Positions 26,053 to 35,504 of a stretch of DNA of 64,000 nt are shown here, piece after piece. The notes below the pieces were generated by a model. The model searched no databases. It saw nothing but the letters and a program-made list of their open reading frames with translations, and was not told the DNA's origin. How positions within the stretch are numbered: position 1 is the first letter of the stretch; every line of letters begins with the position of its first letter. The position numbers and the translations under genes were made by a program. Origin of the DNA: Bradyrhizobium sp. Ghvi (GTDB lineage: Bacteria > Pseudomonadota > Alphaproteobacteria > Rhizobiales > Xanthobacteraceae); NCBI RefSeq assembly GCF_900115265.1, contig NZ_FOVU01000007.1:186001-250000 (forward strand), read 5' to 3'.

Positions 26053-27171
26053 TCAGGAGGATGGGCCCGGCGCCAGATTTAGCGCGTGCGCAATCACCTT
26101 GCGCATGAGGTTGGGCAGCGCCTCGTCGGCCAGGGTTGAGATCGGCACCCAGCGCATGCCGGCGGGCGGACGCGTGCGGGCTGCGGCCTTCGCGGTGTAG
26201 ACCACGAGCTCCAGCGGAAAATGCGTGAAGACGTGAGTGACAACGCCGACCTTGCGCTGCCAGCGCGACAACCCCTTCAGGTCGGGCGCCTGCTGTTTTG
26301 CAGTCGCGTCCTCCTGGCCAGGAAGCCAGTCCGAGCCCGGCACCTCGGTCATGCCGCCGAGCAATCCTTTTTCGGGCCTTGAGCGCACCAGCAGCTCGTC
26401 GCCGCGGGTGATGACGAAGGCGGCGCCGCGCCGCAACGATCCGCTCTTCTTAGGCGCCTTGCGCGGAAACGTCTCCTGCGTGCCGAGCGCGCGGGCCGTG
26501 CAATCCTCGTTCAACGGACACCGTGAGCAGGCCGGCTTCTTCGGCGTGCAGATCGAGGCGCCCAGATCCATCAACGCCTGTGCGCTGTCGCCAGCGCGAG
26601 AATTCGCCAGCAGCGTCGCTGCCATCTGCTGGATCAGCGGTTTTGCCTGCGGCAGCTCCTCCTCGACCGCAAACAGGCGCGACACTACGCGCTCGATATT
26701 GCCGTCGACGGGCATGGTGTGGCGATCGAACGCGATCGCCGCGATCGCGGCCGCCGTGTAGGGCCCGATCCCCGGCAACGCCCGCAGGCCCTCCTCGGTA
26801 TCGGGGAAGACGCCGCCATGCTGGCGCGTCACCGCAACGGCGCAGGCATGGAGATTGCGTGCGCGCGAATAGTAGCCGAGCCCGGCCCACATCCGCAGCA
26901 CGTCGTCCTGCGAGGCGTTCCCCAACGCCGTGACCTCGGGCCAGCGCGCCACGAATTTTTCGAAATAGGGCCCGACCGCCTTCACCGTGGTCTGCTGGAG
27001 CATGATCTCCGACAGCCAGACGCGGTAAGGGTCCGATATCTCTCCGGGCGCAGCCCGCCAGGGCAGCCGACGGCGATGGCGATCATACCAGGCGAGCAGC
27101 GCGATCGGGCGCGACACGGTCTCCGACCGACTGGGTTCCAATTTCGCCTTCAGGGCAGATCTGGGGCTCAT
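26053..27171 (-). CDS. mutY: A/G-specific adenine glycosylase
   Basis: MutY removes adenine opposite 8-oxoguanine. The sequence has LPWRAAPGEISDPYRVWLSE, the helix-hairpin-helix region (LPGIGPYTAAAIAAIAF) and catalytic Asp (MPVDGNIERV), the 4Fe-4S motif C-x6-C-x2-C-x5-C (CTPKKPACSRCPLNEDC) and a C-terminal NUDIX-like domain that reads 8-oxoG. The 372-residue length is normal. Divergent from the DciA-like gene. Confidence 0.97.
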   Translation of the reverse strand: MSPRSALKAKLEPSRSETVSRPIALLAWYDRHRRRLPWRAAPGEISDPYRVWLSEIMLQQTTVKAVGPYFEKFVARWPEVTALGNASQDDVLRMWAGLGYYSRARNLHACAVAVTRQHGGVFPDTEEGLRALPGIGPYTAAAIAAIAFDRHTMPVDGNIERVVSRLFAVEEELPQAKPLIQQMAATLLANSRAGDSAQALMDLGASICTPKKPACSRCPLNEDCTARALGTQETFPRKAPKKSGSLRRGAAFVITRGDELLVRSRPEKGLLGGMTEVPGSDWLPGQEDATAKQQAPDLKGLSRWQRKVGVVTHVFTHFPLELVVYTAKAAARTRPPAGMRWVPISTLADEALPNLMRKVIAHALNLAPGPSS

Positions 27172-27293
27172 GGTCTTACTGTAGCGGCAACGTGCCGGCC
27201 TCTCCATGTCATGCCCGCGCTCGTCGCGGGCATCCACGTCTTTCTTCGCTGCGGGAAGTCTGTGGCCCAGCCGCCGAAGTGCTATAAGGCCCC

Positions 27294-27785
27294 ATGGCCA
27301 AATTCCCTCCCAAACCCGGCCCCATCAGCGCCAAGCCGCTCGGCATCCTGCTCAACGACGTCTTTGCCGAGGCCTATGCCAAGCAGGGGTTCGCGGCGCG
27401 CGAGCTGGTGACGCGGTGGGCGCAGATTGCCGGGCCTGAGATCGCCGCCCACGCCGAGCCGCTGAAGATGCAGTGGCCGCGACCGGTCGAGGGCCAGCCG
27501 CAGGAGCCGGCAACCCTGGTGCTGCGGGTCGAGGGGCCGATGGCGCTGGAAATCCAGCACTCGGCCGATGTGATCCTGGAACGGGTCAACCGGTTCTTCG
27601 GCTGGAGCGCGGTCGGCAAGCTCGCCTTCCGCCAGGCTCCCCTTTCGCGCCCCCGGGTCCGAAAGCGGCCCGGCCCCCCGGACCCCAAGGCCGTCGCCAA
27701 GGTCGCGGAGGATCTGGGCGCGATCGAAGATGAAGAGCTGAAGTCGGCACTGGCGCGGCTTGGAGCCGCCATCAAGCGAAATTGA
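27294..27785 (+). CDS. DUF721 / DciA-like protein
   Basis: A 163-residue protein whose N-terminal 110 residues form the DUF721 module (AARELVTRWAQIAGPEIAAH, LVLRVEGPMALEIQHSAD, VNRFFGWSAVGKLAFRQ). In many bacteria lacking DnaC, DciA proteins of this family help load the replicative helicase DnaB. The C-terminus is basic and Pro-rich, then acidic. It is followed by the dsbA-like and smc genes on the same strand. Confidence 0.85.
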   Translation: MAKFPPKPGPISAKPLGILLNDVFAEAYAKQGFAARELVTRWAQIAGPEIAAHAEPLKMQWPRPVEGQPQEPATLVLRVEGPMALEIQHSADVILERVNRFFGWSAVGKLAFRQAPLSRPRVRKRPGPPDPKAVAKVAEDLGAIEDEELKSALARLGAAIKRN

Positions 27786-27912
27786 GCCTTATTCCGCTGC
27801 CAATCTGGACCTGCCCTTGCCGCTCGCCATTGCCTCAAACCACGTTTCAAGCTAGCGACAGGCCGCTCGGAGGGAACTTCGGGCAAAGACCCAGCCAATC
27901 CGGGAGCCGACC

Positions 27913-28569
27913 TTGATCATCACCCGCCGCGCCTTCACCACGATGCTGTCGCTGACCGGGCTTGCCGCGCTCGCCGGGCTCTCGCCGCTGCGGTTCATCT
28001 CGGAGGCGATAGCACAGTCCGCCGCCGATGTGGCCAAGCCGGTGTCGCTCCCCGACATGGCGCTCGGCCCCAAGGATGCTGCCGTCACCATCACCGAATA
28101 TGCCTCGATGACCTGCCCGCATTGCGCGGCCTTCAACGAGCAGGTCTTCCCCAAGATCAAGTCGGAATACATCGACACCGGCAAGGTGCGGTACATCTTC
28201 CGCGAGTTCCCGCTCGACATCAAAGCCGCAGCCGGCTCGATGCTGTCGCGCTGCATCGCCAAGGACGACGCGGCAAAGTACTTCGCCGTCACCGACATGC
28301 TGTTCCGCCAGCAGAACGACTGGGTGGTGAAGAACACCACGGAGACGTTGACGCGAATCGGCAAGCAGGCCGGCCTCACCCAACAGCAGGTCGAAGCCTG
28401 CCTCAAGGACCAGGCGCTGCTCGACAAGATCGCCGCCGACCAGAAATATGCCAGCGATGTGCTGAAGGTGGATTCCACGCCGACCTTCTTCATCAACGGC
28501 GAGAAGATCAAGGGCGAGGCCTCGTTCGAGGAGTTCGCCAAGAAGATCAATCCGCTGCTGAAGAGCTGA
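27913..28569 (+). CDS. DsbA-family thiol oxidoreductase, exported
   Basis: A 218-residue thioredoxin-fold protein with active site CPHC (MTCPHCAAFNEQVFP) and the cis-Pro segment STPTFFINGEKI. The start is a TTG: it gives an N-terminus with TRRAFTTML and a hydrophobic stretch, which looks like a Tat signal, whereas the next ATG would cut off the twin Arg. GGGAG lies upstream. It should form or isomerise disulfides in the periplasm. It sits between the DciA-like gene and smc. Confidence 0.9.
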   Translation: MIITRRAFTTMLSLTGLAALAGLSPLRFISEAIAQSAADVAKPVSLPDMALGPKDAAVTITEYASMTCPHCAAFNEQVFPKIKSEYIDTGKVRYIFREFPLDIKAAAGSMLSRCIAKDDAAKYFAVTDMLFRQQNDWVVKNTTETLTRIGKQAGLTQQQVEACLKDQALLDKIAADQKYASDVLKVDSTPTFFINGEKIKGEASFEEFAKKINPLLKS

Positions 28570-28785
28570 TTCGCTCGTCAAGATCCTGATTCGCATCTCA
28601 AAAAGCCGTAGCTTTCCGGCATAAATCCCTTGGGAAAAGCGGCTTTCGCCGGTTGCCCTCGCGACGCACCGCGGCCATTGTCCGCCGCATGAGGCGCCCC
28701 GCGCGACTCGCCCAGACAGCGACATTGCCTTCCATGGTATTGTCCCGGCAGGGGGATTCGCGCCTGCCAACAGAGATGCGTGCTT

Positions 28786-31700
28786 ATGAAAATCACCCGC
28801 CTGCGCCTTCACGGCTTCAAGTCCTTCGTTGAGCCCACGGACTTCGTCATCGAGCCCGGCTTGACCGGCGTGGTCGGGCCCAACGGTTGCGGCAAGTCGA
28901 ACCTCGTCGAGGCGCTGCGCTGGGCGATGGGCGAAACTTCTTACAAGTCGCTGCGCGCCGCCGACATGGACGCGGTGATCTTCGCCGGCTCCGGCAACCG
29001 TCCGGCGCGCAACCATGCCGAAGTGACGATGACGATCGACAATGCCGATCGCACCGCGCCTGCGGCGATGAACGACAGCCAGCTGCTCGAAATCTCCCGC
29101 CGCATCGAGCGCGAAGCCGGGTCGGTCTATCGCATCAACGGCCGCGACGTACGCGCGCGTGACGTGCAGATCCTGTTCGCGGACGCCGCGACCGGTGCGC
29201 GTTCGCCGGCCCTCGTCCACCAGGGCAAGATCGGCGAGATCATCCAGGCCAAGCCCGAACAGCGCCGCCGCGTGCTGGAAGACGCGGCCGGCGTCGCCGG
29301 CCTGCACGCCCGCCGCCACGAGGCGGAGCTGCGGCTGAAGGCGGCCGAAACCAATCTCACCCGCGTCGAGGACGTGATCGGCCAGCTTGCGGGGCAGATG
29401 GAAGGCCTGAAGAAACAGGCCCGCCAGGCCGTGCGCTATCGCGAGGTCGCCGCCAAGGTCCGCAAGGCCGAGGCCACGTTGTTCCATCTGCGCTGGATCG
29501 GCGCCCATGCCGACGTCAACGAATCCGGCCAGACCCACGATCTCGCCGTGCGCGAGATGGCCGAGCGCACCCAGCACCAGGCCGAAGCCGCCCGTATCCA
29601 GGCAATCCGCGCCGCCGAGATGCCGGCGCTGCGCGATGCCGAAGCACGCGCCGCAGCCGGGCTCCAGCGGCTCACCAACGCCCGCGAATTGCTCGACCGC
29701 GAGGAAGAGCGCGCCAAGGAACGCGTCGCCGAGCTCGAACGTCGCCTCGCGCAGTTCGAAGGCGACATTTCCCGTGCTCAGCAACAAACCATGGACGCCG
29801 ACGTCGCGCTGCAGCGACTCGACACCGAAGACGCCGAGCTGAAGGAAGAGATCAAGTCGCGCGTCGAGAAGCGCTCCGGCGTCGACGAGCGTGTCGCCGA
29901 AGCCGAGGCGGTGCTGACCGAGACCGAGCAGCAGTTCGCCGAGCTCACCACCGCGCTCGCCGACCTCACCGCCAAGCGCAACCAGCTCGAGGCCAACGTC
30001 CGCACCCACCGCGACAAGCTCGCCCGCCTCGACCAGGAGATCGCGAATGTCGCGGCGGAAGAGCAGAAGCTCGCAGCCGAGACCGGCGGCTTCGGCGATC
30101 TTGATGAGCTGACCGCCGCGGTCGAGACCGCCGAGCAGACGCTGGCGGCGTCGGAAGCCGCAGCTCAAGCGAGCGAAGCCGCGCATGTCGCGGCGCGCCA
30201 GACGCTGGAATCCTCGCGCTCGCCGCTGGTCGAAGCCGACAAGCGCGTGCAGCGGCTCGACACCGAGGCGCGTACGATCTCCAAGATCGTCAATGGTGAG
30301 ACCAAGAACCTGTGGCCGCCGATCATCGACGGCATCACCGTCGACAAGGGTTTCGAGAAGGCCATCGGCGCCGCACTCGGCGACGATCTCGATGCGCCGA
30401 TCGACCCGTCGGCGCCGATGCGCTGGACCAATGTCGGACACGCCGAAGGCGATCCGGAGCTGCCCGAAGGCGTCACCCCGCTCGCCAACCACGTTCAGGC
30501 GCCGGCCGAGCTGACGCGCCGCCTGGCGCAGATCGGCGTGGTGCCGCGCGAGCGTGGCGCCGAGCTGGTCTCGCAGCTGAAGACCGGTCAGCGGCTGGTC
30601 TCGCCCGAAGGCGACGTCTGGCGCTGGGACGGCTTCGTCGCCGCCGCTCACGCCCCGACCGGCGCCGCCCGGCGCCTCGCCGAGCGCGCCCGCCTCGTCG
30701 ATATCGAGAACGAGCTGGAGCAGGCCCGCATCGACGCGCAAATCAAGCGCCAGGCGCTGGAGAATGCCGAGTCCGAGCTGCAGATGGCGGCCAGCACGGA
30801 AGGCGCCAGCCGCGAAGCCTGGCGTGCCGCGCAGCGCGAGCTGAATGTTGCGCGTGAGCGCCACGCCGCCGCCGAGCGCGAGATCAGCCGCCACGCCGCG
30901 CGCAAGGCGACACTGTCCGAAGCGCACAGCCGCCTCGCCGCCGACCGCGCCGAGGCCGAAGCCGCGTACGAATATGCCGAGGCCGGCATCAGCGAGCTGC
31001 CGTTGAGCGAGGACACCGAGACTCGTCTCGCCGCGGTCCGCAGCGACATCGAAAACCATCGCCGCGTCGCCGCCCAGGTTCGCGCCGAGGCGCAGGCGCT
31101 GGCACGCGAGGCCGAGCTCGCCGATCGCCGCGTGCAGGCGATCCTCGCCGAGCGCACCGAGTGGCAGAACCGCAAGGAGAGCGCGGCCTCCCACATCGAC
31201 ACCATCCAGGCCCGTATCGCCGAGCTCACGATCGAGCGCAGCGAGCTCGAGAACGCGCCCGCCGTGTTCGCCGAGAAGCGCAGCGCGCTGATCACCGAGA
31301 TCGAGTACGCGGAGAACGACCGCCGCATGGCCGCGGACGCGCTCGCCACCGCGGAAAGCGCGATGGCCGAGACCGACCGCGTCGCCAAGCTGACGCTGGA
31401 AGCGCTGTCCAGCGCTCGCGAGGCCACCGCCCGCGCCGAGGAGCGCATGGAAGGCGCGCGGCGCCGGCTCGAGGACATCGAGCGCGAGATCCGCGACATG
31501 CTCGAAGTCGAGCCGCAGGCGGTCGCCGGCCTTGCCGAGATCGAGCCCGGCACCGAGCTGCCGCCCTTGCACGACATCGAGGAAGACCTCGAAAAGATGC
31601 GCCGCGACCGCGAGCGCCTCGGCGCCGTCAATTTGCGCGCCGAGGAGGAGCTGCGCGAGGTCGAGACCCAGCATACCGGTCTCGTCACCGAGCGGGACGA

Positions 31701-32250
31701 TCTGGTCGAGGCCATCAAGCGGCTGCGCCAGGGCATCCAGAGCCTCAACAAGGAAGCGCGCGAGCGCCTGCTGACCTCGTTCGAGGTCGTCAACAACCAC
31801 TTCAAGCGCCTGTTCGTCGAGCTGTTCGGCGGCGGCGAGGCCGCGCTGCACCTGATCGAGAGCGACGACCCGCTGGAAGCCGGTCTCGAGATCATCGCCA
31901 AGCCCCCGGGCAAGAAGCCGCAGACCCTGTCGCTGCTCTCGGGCGGCGAGCAGGCGCTGACCGCGATGGCGCTGATTTTCGCGGTGTTCCTGACCAATCC
32001 CTCGCCGATCTGCGTGCTGGACGAAGTCGACGCGCCGCTCGACGACCACAACGTGGAACGGTACTGCAACCTCTTGCACGAGATGACCGGCTCGACCGAC
32101 ACGCGCTTCATCATCATCACGCACAATCCGATCACGATGGCGCGGATGAACCGCCTGTTCGGCGTCACCATGGCCGAGCGCGGCGTCTCGCAACTCGTGT
32201 CGGTGAGCCTGGCCGAGGCGGTGGACATCCTCGACCAGAACGTGGCGTGA
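28786..32250 (+). CDS. smc: Chromosome segregation protein SMC
   Basis: SMC dimers compact and segregate the chromosome with ScpAB. Walker A GPNGCGKSN is at residues 31-39, the ABC signature LSGGEQALTAMAL and Walker B ICVLDEVDAPLDD lie near the end, and between them are two long Ala/Glu/Arg-rich coiled coils around a hinge at about residues 505-640. The 1154-residue length is normal. The ATG at 28786 was chosen over a GTG six bases upstream. The very long antisense ORF is a product of the biased coiled-coil codons. Confidence 0.98.
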   Translation: MKITRLRLHGFKSFVEPTDFVIEPGLTGVVGPNGCGKSNLVEALRWAMGETSYKSLRAADMDAVIFAGSGNRPARNHAEVTMTIDNADRTAPAAMNDSQLLEISRRIEREAGSVYRINGRDVRARDVQILFADAATGARSPALVHQGKIGEIIQAKPEQRRRVLEDAAGVAGLHARRHEAELRLKAAETNLTRVEDVIGQLAGQMEGLKKQARQAVRYREVAAKVRKAEATLFHLRWIGAHADVNESGQTHDLAVREMAERTQHQAEAARIQAIRAAEMPALRDAEARAAAGLQRLTNARELLDREEERAKERVAELERRLAQFEGDISRAQQQTMDADVALQRLDTEDAELKEEIKSRVEKRSGVDERVAEAEAVLTETEQQFAELTTALADLTAKRNQLEANVRTHRDKLARLDQEIANVAAEEQKLAAETGGFGDLDELTAAVETAEQTLAASEAAAQASEAAHVAARQTLESSRSPLVEADKRVQRLDTEARTISKIVNGETKNLWPPIIDGITVDKGFEKAIGAALGDDLDAPIDPSAPMRWTNVGHAEGDPELPEGVTPLANHVQAPAELTRRLAQIGVVPRERGAELVSQLKTGQRLVSPEGDVWRWDGFVAAAHAPTGAARRLAERARLVDIENELEQARIDAQIKRQALENAESELQMAASTEGASREAWRAAQRELNVARERHAAAEREISRHAARKATLSEAHSRLAADRAEAEAAYEYAEAGISELPLSEDTETRLAAVRSDIENHRRVAAQVRAEAQALAREAELADRRVQAILAERTEWQNRKESAASHIDTIQARIAELTIERSELENAPAVFAEKRSALITEIEYAENDRRMAADALATAESAMAETDRVAKLTLEALSSAREATARAEERMEGARRRLEDIEREIRDMLEVEPQAVAGLAEIEPGTELPPLHDIEEDLEKMRRDRERLGAVNLRAEEELREVETQHTGLVTERDDLVEAIKRLRQGIQSLNKEARERLLTSFEVVNNHFKRLFVELFGGGEAALHLIESDDPLEAGLEIIAKPPGKKPQTLSLLSGGEQALTAMALIFAVFLTNPSPICVLDEVDAPLDDHNVERYCNLLHEMTGSTDTRFIIITHNPITMARMNRLFGVTMAERGVSQLVSVSLAEAVDILDQNVA

Positions 32251-32275
32251 GTCCGCAGTCGCGCCACACCCATTG

Positions 32276-32374
32276 CGTCATCATCCGCGAAGGCGGATGA
32301 TCCAGTACGCCGCGGCTTCCCGGTTGACGGCACTGTCTCGGAGTACTGGATGCCCCGCCTTCGCGGGGCATGAC
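32276..32374. repeat. Palindromic repeat after smc
   Basis: GCGTCATCATCCGCGAAGGC at the left is mirrored by GCCTTCGCGGGGCATGAC at the right, with inner arms GATCCAGTAC and GTACTGGATG. It may act as a terminator of smc before the next gene on the same strand. Confidence 0.75.
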
Positions 32375-32379
32375 TGCGG

Positions 32380-33360
32380 ATGATGATAGCCCCCACTCTC
32401 CCCGCCGAACTCAAGGCCGCCCTCGACGCCAAGCTCCAGGGCTTTTCGCGCACCGACGCAGCGCAGCGCTCGCAGAAAATCTCGACCACCTATCGCGGCG
32501 GCGGCGGCTCTGGCACGATCAAGTCGGACGCCGATGCGCTCGCCTATGCGCTGGCGCGGATGCCGGCGACATATGCGGCCGTTGCCGCAAGCCTCAGCGC
32601 ATTCAACGAGATCGCACCGGACTTCGCCCCGGAAACGCTGCTCGACGTCGGGGCAGGCCCGGGCACCGCAAGCTGGGCCGCGGCAGAGGCCTTCTCGTCG
32701 CTGCAGGACTTCACCCTGCTCGACGCCAATGCGACGCTGAGCCGGCTCGCGCTCGAACTGGCACGCGACAGCTCGCGCCTTTCCGATTGCCGGTACCTAC
32801 CGGGCGATGCCGCTACCAACCTCGCCGAAGTCGCGCAAGCCGACCTCGTCGTCGCCAGCTACATCATCGGCGAGCTCGGTGGGGGCGACCAGCGCAAGCT
32901 CGCGGAGACAATGTGGGCGAAAGCGCGCCATGCACTCGTCGTAATCGAGCCCGGCACGCCCGCCGGCTATGCCCGCATCCTCGCCCTGCGCCAGCAACTG
33001 ATCGCAGCCGGCGCGTACGTCGCCGCCCCCTGCCCGCACGAAAAGCCCTGCCCGCTGGTTGCGCCCGACTGGTGCCATTTCAATCAACGCCTGCCGCGCT
33101 CGCAAGCCCACCGCCAGATCAAGGGCGCCGAGGTGCCGTTCGAGGACGAGCGGTTCATCTATGTCGCCCTGGTCCGCACGCCGCCCGCAGCCCGCGCCGC
33201 GCGCGTGCTGGCACCGCCTGAAATCGGCAAAGCCGAAATCAAGGCCAAGCTTTGCACCATGGAGGGCGTCGAACGCGCGAAAGTCGCGCGCCGCGACAAG
33301 GCTGCGTATGCAGGCGCCCGGCGCTGGCGCTGGGGCGATGCCGTTCTGTCCGAAAGTTAA
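32380..33360 (+). CDS. Rsm22-family (METTL17-like) methyltransferase-fold protein
   Basis: A 326-residue protein with a SAM-type fold (LLDVGAGPGTASWAAAEAF) and, near residue 215, a Cys-rich insertion PCPHEKPCPLVAPDWCHFNQ typical of the Rsm22/METTL17 family. Eukaryotic relatives bind the mitochondrial small ribosomal subunit and a 4Fe-4S cluster through such Cys. A role in small-subunit assembly is inferred from the family; methylation activity is uncertain. ATG-ATG at the start leaves a three-base ambiguity. Confidence 0.88.
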   Translation: MMIAPTLPAELKAALDAKLQGFSRTDAAQRSQKISTTYRGGGGSGTIKSDADALAYALARMPATYAAVAASLSAFNEIAPDFAPETLLDVGAGPGTASWAAAEAFSSLQDFTLLDANATLSRLALELARDSSRLSDCRYLPGDAATNLAEVAQADLVVASYIIGELGGGDQRKLAETMWAKARHALVVIEPGTPAGYARILALRQQLIAAGAYVAAPCPHEKPCPLVAPDWCHFNQRLPRSQAHRQIKGAEVPFEDERFIYVALVRTPPAARAARVLAPPEIGKAEIKAKLCTMEGVERAKVARRDKAAYAGARRWRWGDAVLSES

Positions 33361-33493
33361 CCCCGTTGCCCGCGCTTTCCCCTTGAACTCGGATGGCGCC
33401 CGATCCGACCAAGTCTTACCTTCTCTCCACGGGGCTCTCCCCGGCCTCGTTTTGGTTTACGCTGTCCGCCCCAATTCTCTTCAGGAGTTCTCC

Positions 33494-34054
33494 ATGTCGA
33501 CCGGCTGGATCGTTCTCGGCATCATCGTCGTCCTCGTGCTGTTCGCCTTCAGCGCCTACAACCGGCTGGTGGCGCTGGGCCAGCGCGTCGGCCAGGCCTT
33601 CGCCGACGTCGACGTCCAGCTCAAGCAGCGTCATGACCTGATCCCGAACCTGGTCGAGACGGTGAAGGGCTATGCCTCGCACGAGCGCGGCACGCTCGAC
33701 GACGTCATCAAGGCGCGCAATTCGGCGATGTCGGCACAGGGGCCGGCGCAGGTGTCCGCCGCCGAGACCCAACTCTCCGGCGCACTGGGGCGGCTGATCG
33801 CGCTGTCGGAGGCTTATCCGGACCTCAAGGCCAACGCCAATTTCCAGCAGCTCGCATCCGAGCTCGCCGACCTCGAGAACAAGATCGCGGCGAGCCGCCG
33901 CTTCTTCAACAACGCGGTCCAGGAATACAACACCGGCATTCAGCAGATGCCCGCCGCGCTGTTCGCCGGCATGTTCGGCTTCACCAGGAAGGACTTCTTC
34001 GATCTCGGCACCAGCCGCACCGAGGTCGAAGCTGCGCCCCAGGTGAAATTCTGA
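33494..34054 (+). CDS. LemA family protein
   Basis: A 186-residue protein with one N-terminal membrane helix (WIVLGIIVVLVLFAFSAYN) and a helical domain with the family segments VDVQLKQRHDLIPNLVETVK and RRFFNNAVQEYNTGIQQMP. AGGAG lies 6 bases before the ATG. LemA proteins have no firm function but very often precede an M48 protease gene, as here, which begins 32 bases later. Confidence 0.95.
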   Translation: MSTGWIVLGIIVVLVLFAFSAYNRLVALGQRVGQAFADVDVQLKQRHDLIPNLVETVKGYASHERGTLDDVIKARNSAMSAQGPAQVSAAETQLSGALGRLIALSEAYPDLKANANFQQLASELADLENKIAASRRFFNNAVQEYNTGIQQMPAALFAGMFGFTRKDFFDLGTSRTEVEAAPQVKF

Positions 34055-34086
34055 TCTGAACCTTTAGGCCGGCAGGGCAACGCGTC

Positions 34087-35307
34087 ATGGCCGCGTATGG
34101 TCTCTACACGCACATCGCCTCGAACAAGTTTCGTTCGATGCTGCTGCTCGCCGGCCTGTTCGCGCTGGTCTATGTGCTGGTGTTCGCCGGCGGGCTGGTC
34201 GCCGAGGTCGTCATCAACGGCAACGGCACCGTCGCCTATTATCTGAATCGGGCCTTTTACGACCTCCTCAAAGCCGCCCCCTTCGCGACGATCGCGGCGG
34301 CGGCCTGGATCGTCATCGCCTATTTCTTCCACCAGTCGATGATCGACGCTGTCACCGGCGGCCACGACGTCACCAGGCAGGAGGCGCCGCGGCTCTACAA
34401 TCTCCTGGAAAATCTCTGCATCTCGCGCGGCATCACCATGCCGAAGCTGAAGATCATGGAGAGCCCGGCGCTGAACGCGTTCGCGACCGGCCTCAATCCC
34501 AGGCAATATTCCATCACCGTCACCACCGGACTGCTCGACGCGCTGAACGACCAGGAGATCGAGGCGGTGCTGGGCCACGAGCTGACCCACATCAAGAACG
34601 GCGACGTGCAGCTGATGGTGGTCGCCGTCATCATCGCCGGCGTGGTCGGCTTCTTCGGCGAATTGTTCTTCCGCCTCTTCACGAATTTGAGCTGGAATTC
34701 CGGCGGCTCGTGGTCGTCGGGCTCGTCCTCATCGTCGCGGTCGTCCTCGTCGTCGAGCGACAGCAAGAACTCCGGCGGCGGCGCGGTGATCGTGATCGTC
34801 ATCGCGGTCGTGCTGATCGTGGTGGCCTGGCTGATGTCGCAGGTGGTCAAGCTGGCGCTGTCCCGGTCGCGTGAATATCTCGCCGATGCCGGCTCGGTCG
34901 AGTTGACGAAAAACCCGGATGCGATGATCTCGGCGCTGCGCAAGATCGAAGGCCGCGGCGAATTGCCGGACGCGACCTCCGCGGTGATGGAGCTTTGTGT
35001 CGACAATCCGCGCGAGGGGTTCGCGGATCTGTTTGCAACCCATCCCTCCGTACAGTCCCGCGTCGATGCGCTGGTCAAGTTCGCCGGCGGCCATGATCCC
35101 GGCCCGCTGCCGCCCGCCGACGAGACGGAACGCCCCGACGCAGACGAGCCTGGAGATCAGCAGAACGCACCGCCGGCACTGCCGCAGGGTCCGTGGAACG
35201 ATCCCGGCGGCCGGGCCACGCCACCGCCCGCCCACGCGCCGGGCACTTCCGGAACCGCGGTCGGCGATTCTGTTGGCAACCCCATGGGTCCCTGGGGTCG
35301 CCACTAA
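34087..35307 (+). CDS. M48 family membrane metallopeptidase
   Basis: A 406-residue HtpX/Oma1-type protease with two N-terminal membrane helices, the zinc motif HELTH near residue 164 (VLGHELTHIKNGD), another hydrophobic pair around residues 180-200 and 235-255 separated by a long Ser-rich linker, and the third ligand region SREYLADAGSVEL. The C-terminal 70 residues are Pro/Asp-rich and disordered. It probably degrades damaged membrane proteins, with LemA as partner. Confidence 0.92.
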   Translation: MAAYGLYTHIASNKFRSMLLLAGLFALVYVLVFAGGLVAEVVINGNGTVAYYLNRAFYDLLKAAPFATIAAAAWIVIAYFFHQSMIDAVTGGHDVTRQEAPRLYNLLENLCISRGITMPKLKIMESPALNAFATGLNPRQYSITVTTGLLDALNDQEIEAVLGHELTHIKNGDVQLMVVAVIIAGVVGFFGELFFRLFTNLSWNSGGSWSSGSSSSSRSSSSSSDSKNSGGGAVIVIVIAVVLIVVAWLMSQVVKLALSRSREYLADAGSVELTKNPDAMISALRKIEGRGELPDATSAVMELCVDNPREGFADLFATHPSVQSRVDALVKFAGGHDPGPLPPADETERPDADEPGDQQNAPPALPQGPWNDPGGRATPPPAHAPGTSGTAVGDSVGNPMGPWGRH

Positions 35308-35504
35308 GCATGCATCGGCCGCGCGCTTTGTGCCAGTTTCACGACGATCCGGAAAAACATCGGGAATTGCAGCTACGGGCTGCCGAGGAATTTTGAATTC
35401 TCCCTTGTTTCTGCCATGTTCGCGCCCAACAGCAGACTCGGGACACCGATTTGGGGCCTGGCCGATTGCGACCCTCGCGATCGGGGGCGCGTTAGGGGAC
35501 AGCA

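Noticed and set aside
27847..32193. Very long antisense ORF (over 1400 codons) opposite smc
   Set aside because: It lies wholly antisense to a gene with complete SMC motifs. Ala/Glu/Arg-rich coiled-coil codons at high GC leave the opposite strand free of stops. It has no family motifs of its own.
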